Positions 22,300 through 27,830 of a stretch of DNA of 27,830 bases are shown here, piece by piece. Both the position numbers and the translations under genes were made by a program. Source of the stretch: Sherwoodlollariibacterium sp049275655 (lineage in GTDB: Bacteria; Omnitrophota; Gorgyraeia; Gygaellales; Profunditerraquicolaceae); contig JBASUY010000046.1 of assembly GCA_049275655.1 (NCBI GenBank), forward strand, positions 1 through 27,830. The letters are read 5' to 3'. Position 1 is the first letter of the stretch. The number at the start of each line of letters is the position of its first letter. The notes beneath the pieces were generated by a model that saw nothing but the letters and a program-made list of their open reading frames with translations, ran no database searches and had not been told where the DNA came from.

Positions 22300-22907
22300 T
22301 TTTAGAGGCAGTATCCGTAGGGGGGATGTCGGTTAATTGCTATATCTTAGCAGGGGGAATAGGCAAAAAAGCTATAATTATTGACCCCGGGGATGAGAAA
22401 GATAAAATCTTTAAAGTGTTAGATAAGCATAAATTAATCCCGGGTATGGTTGTAAATACCCACGGTCATTACGACCATATATCAGAGGATGATAGTTTTG
22501 GCGTTAAGGTCTGTGTACATAAACTTGATGCTCCCTTATTATTAGACCCGATGCTTAATCTCTCCGGGTTATTCTCTAACCCTATAAAGATTAAATCTGA
22601 GATTTGTTTTTTAGAAGAGGGTAGCATTGTATCTTTAGACGGAGTTGAATTAAAAGTTTTACATACTCCCGGGCATACAAAAGGCGGGATATCTTTATTA
22701 TTGCAGAAACCTAAAAGTAATATAGTCTTTACCGGGGATACTCTTTTTTGCCAAGGCATAGGCCGTAGCGATTTACCCGGAGGAGACGAGGAGCTTTTAA
22801 TTAGTTCTATAAGAGAAAAACTTATGACGCTGCCTCCTGAAACAAGTGCCTATCCTGGGCACGGAGAAAGTACCACAATAGGAAGAGAGAGAAGTAACTT
22901 TTTATAA
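22296..22907 (+). CDS. Metallo-beta-lactamase-fold hydrolase (glyoxalase II-like)
   Basis: The 203-residue protein has the complete metal motifs: THGHYDH (H56, H58, D60, H61), TPGHTKGG (H127), FTGDTLF (D148) and YPGHGEST (H189). The short length and GIGRSDLPGGDEELLISSI match the small hydroxyacylglutathione hydrolase-like group found widely in bacteria, whose substrates (glyoxalase II thioesters, persulfides, others) differ. It lacks the C-terminal glutathione-binding domain of true glyoxalase II, so a specific name is not justified. It overlaps the lipoprotein stop (ATGA), and its own stop overlaps the xerD start (TAATG). Confidence 0.9.
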   Translation: MILEAVSVGGMSVNCYILAGGIGKKAIIIDPGDEKDKIFKVLDKHKLIPGMVVNTHGHYDHISEDDSFGVKVCVHKLDAPLLLDPMLNLSGLFSNPIKIKSEICFLEEGSIVSLDGVELKVLHTPGHTKGGISLLLQKPKSNIVFTGDTLFCQGIGRSDLPGGDEELLISSIREKLMTLPPETSAYPGHGESTTIGRERSNFL

Positions 22908-23794
22908 TGAAAGAACTGGTAGAGACTTTTCTTAATTACCTTTCAGTTGAGCGCGGGTTATCAAATAATACGATTGTATCTTACCGCAAAGACTTAAACA
23001 ACTATATTGATTTTATAGAAAAGAATAATATCAACTCTCTTTCAAAGGTAACAAAAGAGAGTATAACAGGTTTTATGCTCAGTCAAAAAGATAAAGGGAT
23101 TGCTCCAAACTCTGTTGCCAGGAGGCTTGCGGCGATAAGGATGTTCCATAGGTTTTTAGCGCGCGAAAGGATACTTAAAAATGACCCGAGTACGCTTGTA
23201 GATTCTCCTAAATTATGGAAGCGGGTGCCTGATGCATTAACGGTAAATGAGGTAGAAGACTTAATATCCCAGCCTAATGTGCGCGACGCCCAGGGGATAA
23301 GGGATAAGGCAGTTTTAGAAACGCTCTATGCTACCGGGATGAGGGTGTCTGAGGCAGTTAATTTAAAAAAGGATAATGTAAACTTAGATATCGGGTTTTT
23401 ACGCTGCATAGGCAAGGGGAATAAAGAGAGGGTAATTCCTTTAGGTAAGAAGGCTATCGTAAATATAAAAAGATACCTTGAGGTATCAAGGCCAAAACTC
23501 CTTAAAAATAAAGAGTCGGAGTTTTTATTCGTAAGCCGCTGTGGAAAGAAAATTTCGCGCCAGTCTTTCTGGAAGATTATCAAGAAATACTCTAAGTCAG
23601 CACGGATTAAAAAGCCGATTAAGACGCATACGTTAAGGCACTCTTTTGCAACACATCTTTTAGAGCACGGAGCAGACTTACGCTCAGTGCAAGAGATGCT
23701 CGGGCATGCGGATATATCTACAACCCAGATATACACCCATATTAACAAAGACAGGTTAAAGAGCGTGCATAAGCAGTTTCATCCTCGGCCTTAA
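22907..23794 (+). CDS. xerD: Site-specific tyrosine recombinase XerD
   Basis: The 295-residue protein has the SAM-like N-terminal DNA-binding domain (about 1-95, LNYLSVERGLSNNTIVSYRKDL) and a catalytic domain with R146 (ATGMRVSEA), K170 (IGKGNKERVIPLG), H241 and R244 (HTLRHSFATHLL), H267 (MLGHADISTTQIYTHI) and nucleophile Y276. The ending KQFHPRP is the XerD-type C-terminus, and the length of about 295-298 fits Xer rather than phage integrases. XerC/D resolve chromosome dimers at dif under FtsK control; ftsK is at 8.3 kb. No dif-like site or second xer gene was seen. Confidence 0.93.
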   Translation: MKELVETFLNYLSVERGLSNNTIVSYRKDLNNYIDFIEKNNINSLSKVTKESITGFMLSQKDKGIAPNSVARRLAAIRMFHRFLARERILKNDPSTLVDSPKLWKRVPDALTVNEVEDLISQPNVRDAQGIRDKAVLETLYATGMRVSEAVNLKKDNVNLDIGFLRCIGKGNKERVIPLGKKAIVNIKRYLEVSRPKLLKNKESEFLFVSRCGKKISRQSFWKIIKKYSKSARIKKPIKTHTLRHSFATHLLEHGADLRSVQEMLGHADISTTQIYTHINKDRLKSVHKQFHPRP

Positions 23795-23812
23795 GTATTT
23801 TTATTTATTGAT

Positions 23813-25099
23813 ATGGCTAAAAAAGAAGTTATTTTAAGTATTTTAAGAGAAGCCCCTGAAGAGTTAAAAGGGCTGATAAAAGATATCCGTCAGTTTGCTT
23901 TATCTAAAGGGGTTAAGGCCTACCTTGTAGGAGGCTTTGTCCGTGACCTTATTTTAAAGGTTCAGAATCTTGACCTTGACATAGTAATTGAAGGTGACGG
24001 GATAAAGTTTGCCTCAGAGTTTTTGCTTACTCAAGAAGGAAAGATTACCGCGCATAAAGCCTTTGGTACGGCAACCATTAAATTAACTTCGGGATTAAAG
24101 ATAGATTTCTCAAGCGCAAGAAAAGAATCTTACCCTAAGCCGGCGCATCTTCCGGTAGTTTGCCCGGGGTCATTAAAGGATGATCTCTTCCGCAGGGATT
24201 TTACAATTAATGCCATGGCGATTGATTTGGAGGGGGGTAAGGTTATTGATTTTTTCGGCGGCTTAAGCGACCTTAAAAATAAAAAGATACGCATACTGCA
24301 TAATTTAAGTTTTAGGGATGACCCTACGCGCATACTAAGAGGTATACGTTTTGAGCAGAGGTTTAGGTTTTCTTTTGAGGCTAAGACGCTAAAGCTTATT
24401 AAAGAGGCTCTTTGCTTAGGGCTTTTAAATAAAGTCCATCTTCACCGTATCAGAGATGAGCTGATTCTCCTCTTAAAAGAAGATTACCCGATAAGGGTAA
24501 TTAAGCGCATAGCGCAATTAACCGGTTTTACTTTTCTTCATCCTAAGTTAAAGTTTAAACCAAAAGAATTAGATTACTTACGTAGTTTAGAGACGGAGAT
24601 TAAGTGGTTTAAAAAGAACTTCCCTAAGCGAAGAAGCTTAGATACTTGGCTGATTTATCTTATCGGGTTATTAGAGCCTTTTTCCCTTAAACTAACTACT
24701 GATATCTGTAAGGGGTTAGGGTTGCGTAACGGAGAGACTAAAAGAATCATAACCTATAAACAGAGGCATCTGTTAATATCCCGTGTTCTCTCTAAGAGCA
24801 AGGCCAAGCCTACAAAGATTTATTCGCTCCTTGAGCCTTTAAGTTATGAGACTATAATTGCAATTAGGGCAAGGTATAAGAACCGTCTTTTAAGAAAAAG
24901 CATCTTAAGTTTTATGGAAGTTTATAACGGGATGTGTGTGGCTGTTTCAGGTGATGACTTACGCTCCTTAGGGCTTTTCCCCAGCCCAAAATACAAGGAG
25001 GTCTTTTCTTCAGTCTTAAACGCAAGGCTTAACGGAAGGGTTAAGAATAAAGAGGAAGAGTTATCTTTAATTAAAAGATTATTAAAAAGAGGAGATTAA
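23813..25099 (+). CDS. tRNA nucleotidyltransferase / poly(A) polymerase family protein
   Basis: The 428-residue class II nucleotidyltransferase has YLVGGFVRDLIL (37-48) followed by metal ligands D54 and D56 (LDLDIVIEG), AHKAFGTATIKL (80-91), RRDFTINAMAID (127-138) and DPTRILRGIRFEQRF (170-184). The C-terminal stretch SGDDLRSLGLFPSPKYKEVF resembles the tail motif of bacterial CCA- or A-adding enzymes. No HD domain is present. It may add CCA, A only, or poly(A); the distinction cannot be read reliably. The tRNA-Pro of this window lacks an encoded CCA, so such an enzyme is required. No Shine-Dalgarno precedes the ATG. Confidence 0.88.
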   Translation: MAKKEVILSILREAPEELKGLIKDIRQFALSKGVKAYLVGGFVRDLILKVQNLDLDIVIEGDGIKFASEFLLTQEGKITAHKAFGTATIKLTSGLKIDFSSARKESYPKPAHLPVVCPGSLKDDLFRRDFTINAMAIDLEGGKVIDFFGGLSDLKNKKIRILHNLSFRDDPTRILRGIRFEQRFRFSFEAKTLKLIKEALCLGLLNKVHLHRIRDELILLLKEDYPIRVIKRIAQLTGFTFLHPKLKFKPKELDYLRSLETEIKWFKKNFPKRRSLDTWLIYLIGLLEPFSLKLTTDICKGLGLRNGETKRIITYKQRHLLISRVLSKSKAKPTKIYSLLEPLSYETIIAIRARYKNRLLRKSILSFMEVYNGMCVAVSGDDLRSLGLFPSPKYKEVFSSVLNARLNGRVKNKEEELSLIKRLLKRGD

Positions 25100-25105
25100 T
25101 ATATC

Positions 25106-25492
25106 ATGTCCAGGCAAGATAGGGTAGCAGAGGCGATAAGGCAAGAAGCCAGTATCATAATACACGATAAACTAAAAGACCCCCGCTTAGGGTTTGTAAC
25201 TATTACCAGAGTTGAGATAGCGCGCGACTTAAGGTTTGCAAAGATATTCTTTAGCGTCTTAGGGGATGATAAGGCGCATAAGGAGACTAAGGAGGCGTTG
25301 GATTCTTCCTTAGGGTTTGTGCGTATGTTGATAGCAGAGAGGCTTAACTTAAGGTTTGCCCCGGAGATAGCCTTTTATGAGGACCGCTCAACCGAATATA
25401 GCGTAAGAATTGAAGAGATACTTAATCAGATAAAGGAGAAAGATGAAGGAGAAAGGCTTAAGAAGCGTAATCGCAGAGATAAAAAAACATAA
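25106..25492 (+). CDS. rbfA: Ribosome-binding factor A
   Basis: The 128-residue protein is RbfA: RQDRVAEAIRQEASIII (3-19), KDPRLGFVTITRVEIARDLRFAKIFFSV (24-51) with the family's kinked KH fold, and LNLRFAPEIAFYEDRS (80-95). It helps 30S maturation near 16S helix 1. AGAGGAG lies about 11 nt before the ATG. The last 16 residues form a highly charged tail (DEGERLKKRNRRDKKT) and overlap the nrnA start by 50 nt in another frame. nusA and infB, common upstream neighbours, are not here. Confidence 0.95.
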   Translation: MSRQDRVAEAIRQEASIIIHDKLKDPRLGFVTITRVEIARDLRFAKIFFSVLGDDKAHKETKEALDSSLGFVRMLIAERLNLRFAPEIAFYEDRSTEYSVRIEEILNQIKEKDEGERLKKRNRRDKKT

Positions 25493-26420
25493 ATATTTTT
25501 TGCTTACCACGCATACTAATCCCGAAGGGGATGCCTTAGGTTCAGAGCTTGCTTTTTTTAGCTTATTAAGGAAGTTGGGCAAGAAAGTTACGGTTGTTAA
25601 TCAAGACCCATTGCCTAATGAGTATTCTTTTCTTCCCTTTGTAGAGCATATTAAACGTTATGGTAGTTTGGGTAAGTATATCTTTGATTGTATGGTGGTT
25701 TTAGATTGTTCTGACTTAAGCAGGACAGGTAATCTTAGGCGGGTTAACCCTTCTGGTAAGCCGGTTATTAATATAGACCACCATATAAGCAATGACGGGT
25801 TCGGGAGTGTTAGATGGGTAGAGCCGTATCTTTCTTCTACCTCTGAGATGGTCTATCTGCTTTATAAGAAGATGAATATCCCATTGGATAAAAACTCAGC
25901 TTTGCTTTTATATACGGGGATAATGACTGATACCGGGTCTTTTCGTTACTCTAATACTTCGTCCTTTACGCATAAGGCGATAAGTGATTTAATGCGCTTT
26001 GATATAGACGTGCGCAATGTTTATAAGCGGGTTTATGAAGATATAACTTTTTCTGACTCTAAGTTATTAATAAGCATTTTATCTAACGTGCGTTTATCGG
26101 GAAAAGGCAGGATAGCTTGGGTAGAGATCCCCAATAAAATATTTAAAGGCAAAAAAACTATCTTTGATTTAAGCGAGCATATTTTAAGTTTTATGCGCGC
26201 GATAAAGGGAGTAGAGGTAGCAGCGCTTTTTAAGGAGAACTTCGGAGAAAGAAGAGAGATTCGTTTTAATCTTCGTTCTAACAGCAGGGTTGATGTAAAT
26301 AAGATTGCCGCTTATTTTGGCGGAGGAGGGCATAAGAGCGCTTCCGGCTGCACTCTTACCGGCAGCCTTACGGATATCCGCAAGAGAGTCCTATCTAAAA
26401 TAACCACCCACTTAAAATGA
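25443..26420 (+). CDS. nrnA: DHH-family bifunctional oligoribonuclease / pAp phosphatase
   Basis: The 325-residue protein has DHH and DHHA1 domains: TTHTNPEGDALGS (22-34, with H24 and D30), VVLDCSD (85-91), IDHH (111-114), GIMTDTGSFRYSNT (159-172) and the C-terminal GGGGHKSASG (293-302). NrnA degrades 2-5 nt RNAs from either end and dephosphorylates 3'-phosphoadenosine 5'-phosphate. ATG 25443 follows AAAGGAG (25432-25438) closely, and no alternative start exists before the conserved core, so the 50-nt overlap with rbfA is real. The first Asp of the usual PDGD motif is Glu (PEGD). The stop overlaps ribF as ATGA. Confidence 0.94.
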   Translation: MKEKGLRSVIAEIKKHKYFLLTTHTNPEGDALGSELAFFSLLRKLGKKVTVVNQDPLPNEYSFLPFVEHIKRYGSLGKYIFDCMVVLDCSDLSRTGNLRRVNPSGKPVINIDHHISNDGFGSVRWVEPYLSSTSEMVYLLYKKMNIPLDKNSALLLYTGIMTDTGSFRYSNTSSFTHKAISDLMRFDIDVRNVYKRVYEDITFSDSKLLISILSNVRLSGKGRIAWVEIPNKIFKGKKTIFDLSEHILSFMRAIKGVEVAALFKENFGERREIRFNLRSNSRVDVNKIAAYFGGGGHKSASGCTLTGSLTDIRKRVLSKITTHLK

Positions 26421-27325
26421 TAGTTATCTGTGGCATAGATAAAATCAAAAGGTTTAAATCTCCTGTTGTAGCTTTAGGGGTCTTTGACGGGGTCCACCGC
26501 GCCCATCAAAAGATAATCAATTCAACCGTTCAAACTGCCCGCTCTATCGGAGGGACGAGCATTGTTTTGACCTTTTGGCCGCACCCTCAAAAAGAAAAAA
26601 GCCTCTATTCATTAAAGCATAGGTTAAAGATTTTAAAAGAGCTATGCTTAGATGTATGTGTAGTAGTAGATTTTAATTTAAAGTTTGCTAAGGTTTCGGC
26701 AGAGGGGTTTGTAAAAGATATTTTGGTCGATAAATTATCCGCTGAATATCTTTATGTAGGCAGGGATTTTAGGTTCGGCAAGGGCGCTTCAGGCTCATTA
26801 GTTTTATTAAAAAAATTAGGAAGGCGTTTTGGTTTTAAGGTTAAGGGTTTTAATATGTTAAAGTATAAGCGGCTCCCTATTAGCAGTACTTTAATCCGTA
26901 AGATGATAACTGTCGGGGATATAGAAGGGGCAGCTAAATTATTAGGCAGGCCCGTGAGCGTATTAGGAAGGGTAGTAAAGGGGGCTTCCTTAGGCAAGAA
27001 GATAGGTTTTCCGACGGCGAATATAAAACCTCATCATGAAGTAATCCCTCCTTGCGGGATATATGCGGCTAAAGTTATTTTAGGCAAAAAGATATTAAAG
27101 GGAGCATGCTATATAGGAAAAAAGCCGACTATAAAAGAGGCGAAAAAGAGGATTGGCGTGGAAGCGCATATATTAAATTATAAGGGCGACTTATACAATA
27201 AGGATGTTGAGGTTCAGTTTATTAAAAGAATCCGCCCTGATAAAAAGTTTTCGTCATTAGATTTTTTAAGCGCACAAATCAAAAAAGACCTCCTTAAAAT
27301 TAAAAAAATATTTTCCTCCCTTTAA
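26417..27325 (+). CDS. ribF: Bifunctional riboflavin kinase / FAD synthetase
   Basis: The 302-residue protein has an N-terminal FMN adenylyltransferase domain (about 1-165: ALGVFDGVHRAHQKI, LTFWPHP, YVGRDFRFGKGASGS, PISSTLIRKMI) and a C-terminal riboflavin kinase (about 178-302: GASLGKKIGFPTANI, PPCGIYAAKV, VEAHILNYKGDLY). It converts riboflavin to FMN and then FAD, so its product is the ligand of the riboswitch at 14.6 kb. The motif usually GxHxGH reads GVHRAH. The start overlaps nrnA as ATGA. truB, often found between nrnA and ribF, is missing. No intrinsic terminator is visible downstream. Confidence 0.95.
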   Translation: MIVICGIDKIKRFKSPVVALGVFDGVHRAHQKIINSTVQTARSIGGTSIVLTFWPHPQKEKSLYSLKHRLKILKELCLDVCVVVDFNLKFAKVSAEGFVKDILVDKLSAEYLYVGRDFRFGKGASGSLVLLKKLGRRFGFKVKGFNMLKYKRLPISSTLIRKMITVGDIEGAAKLLGRPVSVLGRVVKGASLGKKIGFPTANIKPHHEVIPPCGIYAAKVILGKKILKGACYIGKKPTIKEAKKRIGVEAHILNYKGDLYNKDVEVQFIKRIRPDKKFSSLDFLSAQIKKDLLKIKKIFSSL

Positions 27326-27403
27326 AGATAACACTACACATAGATATTTTCTTCCTAATATATACTACCTCTTGTTTTATAATAAGTTAGGTAAATTTTT
27401 TAC

Positions 27404-27432
27404 TTGACAAGATAAAGTATTTTCTTTATACT
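27404..27432 (+). promoter_or_regulatory. sigma70-type promoter of mraZ
   Basis: TTGACA (27404-27409), a 17-bp spacer and TATACT (27427-27432). The predicted start near 27439 gives a leader of about 59 nt that contains the MraZ-type boxes. The stretch 27326-27403 before it is AT-rich and holds nothing else I can name. Confidence 0.88.
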
Positions 27433-27443
27433 TGACCTACAAA

Positions 27444-27468
27444 GTGGATTAAAGTGGAGCATAGTGGG
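27444..27468 (+). promoter_or_regulatory. Three 10-bp-phased MraZ-type boxes
   Basis: GTGGA (27444), GTGGA (27454) and GTGGG (27464) recur at exact 10-bp steps within AAGTGGATTA, AAGTGGAGCA and TAGTGGGAAG. This matches the known arrangement of MraZ operators: short TGGG-type direct repeats spaced one helical turn apart. They lie just downstream of the predicted start, so MraZ binding would repress its own cluster. Confidence 0.82.
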
Positions 27469-27497
27469 AAGCCACAAATCAGGCAAGGAGAGCTGAT

Positions 27498-27830
27498 ATG
27501 TTTTATGGGGAATACTTTCATTCTATAGACCGCAAGGGCCGCCTGATATTACCTGCCAAATTCCGCGAAATCGCCAAAGCGCATTTTATTGAGAAATTCT
27601 TTGTCACCCGTGGTTTAGACGGGTGTTTATTTATGTTTAGCGAAGAAGAGTGGAAGACGCAGGAGAATAAGTTTAAATCAGTCCCTTTTGTTAAGGCAGA
27701 GTCCAGAAAATTCAACAGGCTTTATTTCTCCGGGGCAGTAGATGTTACTTTTGACGCCCAAGGCAGGATTCTTCTTCCGCAATACTTAAAAGATTTTGCC
27801 CAGCTTAAAAAAGAGGTTGCTGTTATTGGG
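27498..27830 (+). CDS. mraZ: Division/cell-wall cluster transcriptional regulator MraZ (partial)
   Basis: ATG 27498 follows AAGGAG (27485-27490) by 7 nt. The 111 residues present cover most of the protein, and the frame is still open at the window end. Both AbrB-like swapped-hairpin halves are visible: GEYFHSIDRKGRLILPAKFR (residues 4-23) and SGAVDVTFDAQGRILLPQYLK (78-98). MraZ forms rings, binds the repeats upstream of its own gene and usually heads the dcw cluster (rsmH, ftsL, ftsI, mur genes), which should continue beyond the window. Confidence 0.96.
   Translation, partial: MFYGEYFHSIDRKGRLILPAKFREIAKAHFIEKFFVTRGLDGCLFMFSEEEWKTQENKFKSVPFVKAESRKFNRLYFSGAVDVTFDAQGRILLPQYLKDFAQLKKEVAVIG

Noticed and set aside
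22907..23794. Integrase of a mobile element
   Set aside because: Length, motifs and the HPRP ending fit XerD; no attachment repeats, cargo or composition shift surround it despite the tRNA about 3.4 kb upstream.
1..27830. CRISPR array, insertion sequence or defence island
   Set aside because: No regularly spaced repeats, transposase or defence-type gene was found; the content is housekeeping throughout.

Overview
The window is a dense bacterial housekeeping region of about 27.8 kb, nearly all on the + strand. It has very short intergenic gaps and many start/stop overlaps (ATGA, GTGA, TAATG). DNA is moderately AT-rich with frequent TTA, ATA and AGG codons, and promoters follow the sigma70 pattern (TTGACA-16/17-TATACT). 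A FtsK–RodZ–PgsA–PgpA set, a lipoprotein gene, MraZ and an NAD-dependent ligase indicate a free-living bacterium with an ordinary cell envelope. The overall style suggests an uncultured lineage such as Omnitrophota (OP3) or a relative; this is an impression, not a demonstrated placement. No CRISPR array, insertion sequence, prophage or rRNA was seen.

Layout. (1) 1-2.2 kb: the 3' end of argS followed by recJ. (2) 2.2-5.8 kb: rpmB (L28, zinc type) on the minus strand, divergent from a 969-residue UvrD-type helicase fused to a RecB/AddB-type nuclease with iron-sulfur-type cysteines; then two 54-residue orphan ORFs. (3) 5.8-13.5 kb: a strong promoter drives rpsO-pnp, followed closely by ftsK, a rodZ-like gene, rimO, pgsA and pgpA. 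(4) 13.5-14.5 kb: thpR and pncC on the minus strand, convergent with pgpA. (5) 14.5-19.4 kb: an FMN riboswitch and terminator control ribBA-ribH-nusB-PHP gene-ribD-ribE. (6) 19.4-27.3 kb: a promoter and tRNA-Pro(CGG) head a long run: acyP, ligA, an unknown lipoprotein, a metallo-beta-lactamase hydrolase, xerD, a tRNA nucleotidyltransferase/poly(A) polymerase-type gene, rbfA, nrnA and ribF. (7) From 27.4 kb: a consensus promoter and three 10-bp-phased MraZ-type boxes precede mraZ, the usual first gene of the division/cell-wall cluster, cut by the window end.

How the genes work together. The riboflavin operon encodes every classical step except the dephosphorylation between RibD and RibH, and a PHP-family phosphoesterase gene of unknown substrate sits inside it. 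RibF at 26.4 kb converts riboflavin to FMN/FAD, and FMN is the ligand of the riboswitch. RecJ, the helicase-nuclease and LigA are DNA repair and replication functions. RpsO, Pnp, RbfA, NusB, RimO, NrnA and the nucleotidyltransferase serve ribosome and RNA metabolism. FtsK, XerD, RodZ and MraZ serve chromosome segregation, shape and division.

The points most worth a second look are the PHP gene inside the rib operon, divergent promoters that appear to share one -35 box, a riboswitch switching segment visible as an exact 7-nt repeat, the helicase-nuclease fusion, a riboflavin synthase lacking its C-terminal helix, and the two orphan small ORFs next to a palindrome-overlapped promoter. I saw no clear evidence of a wholly new system.
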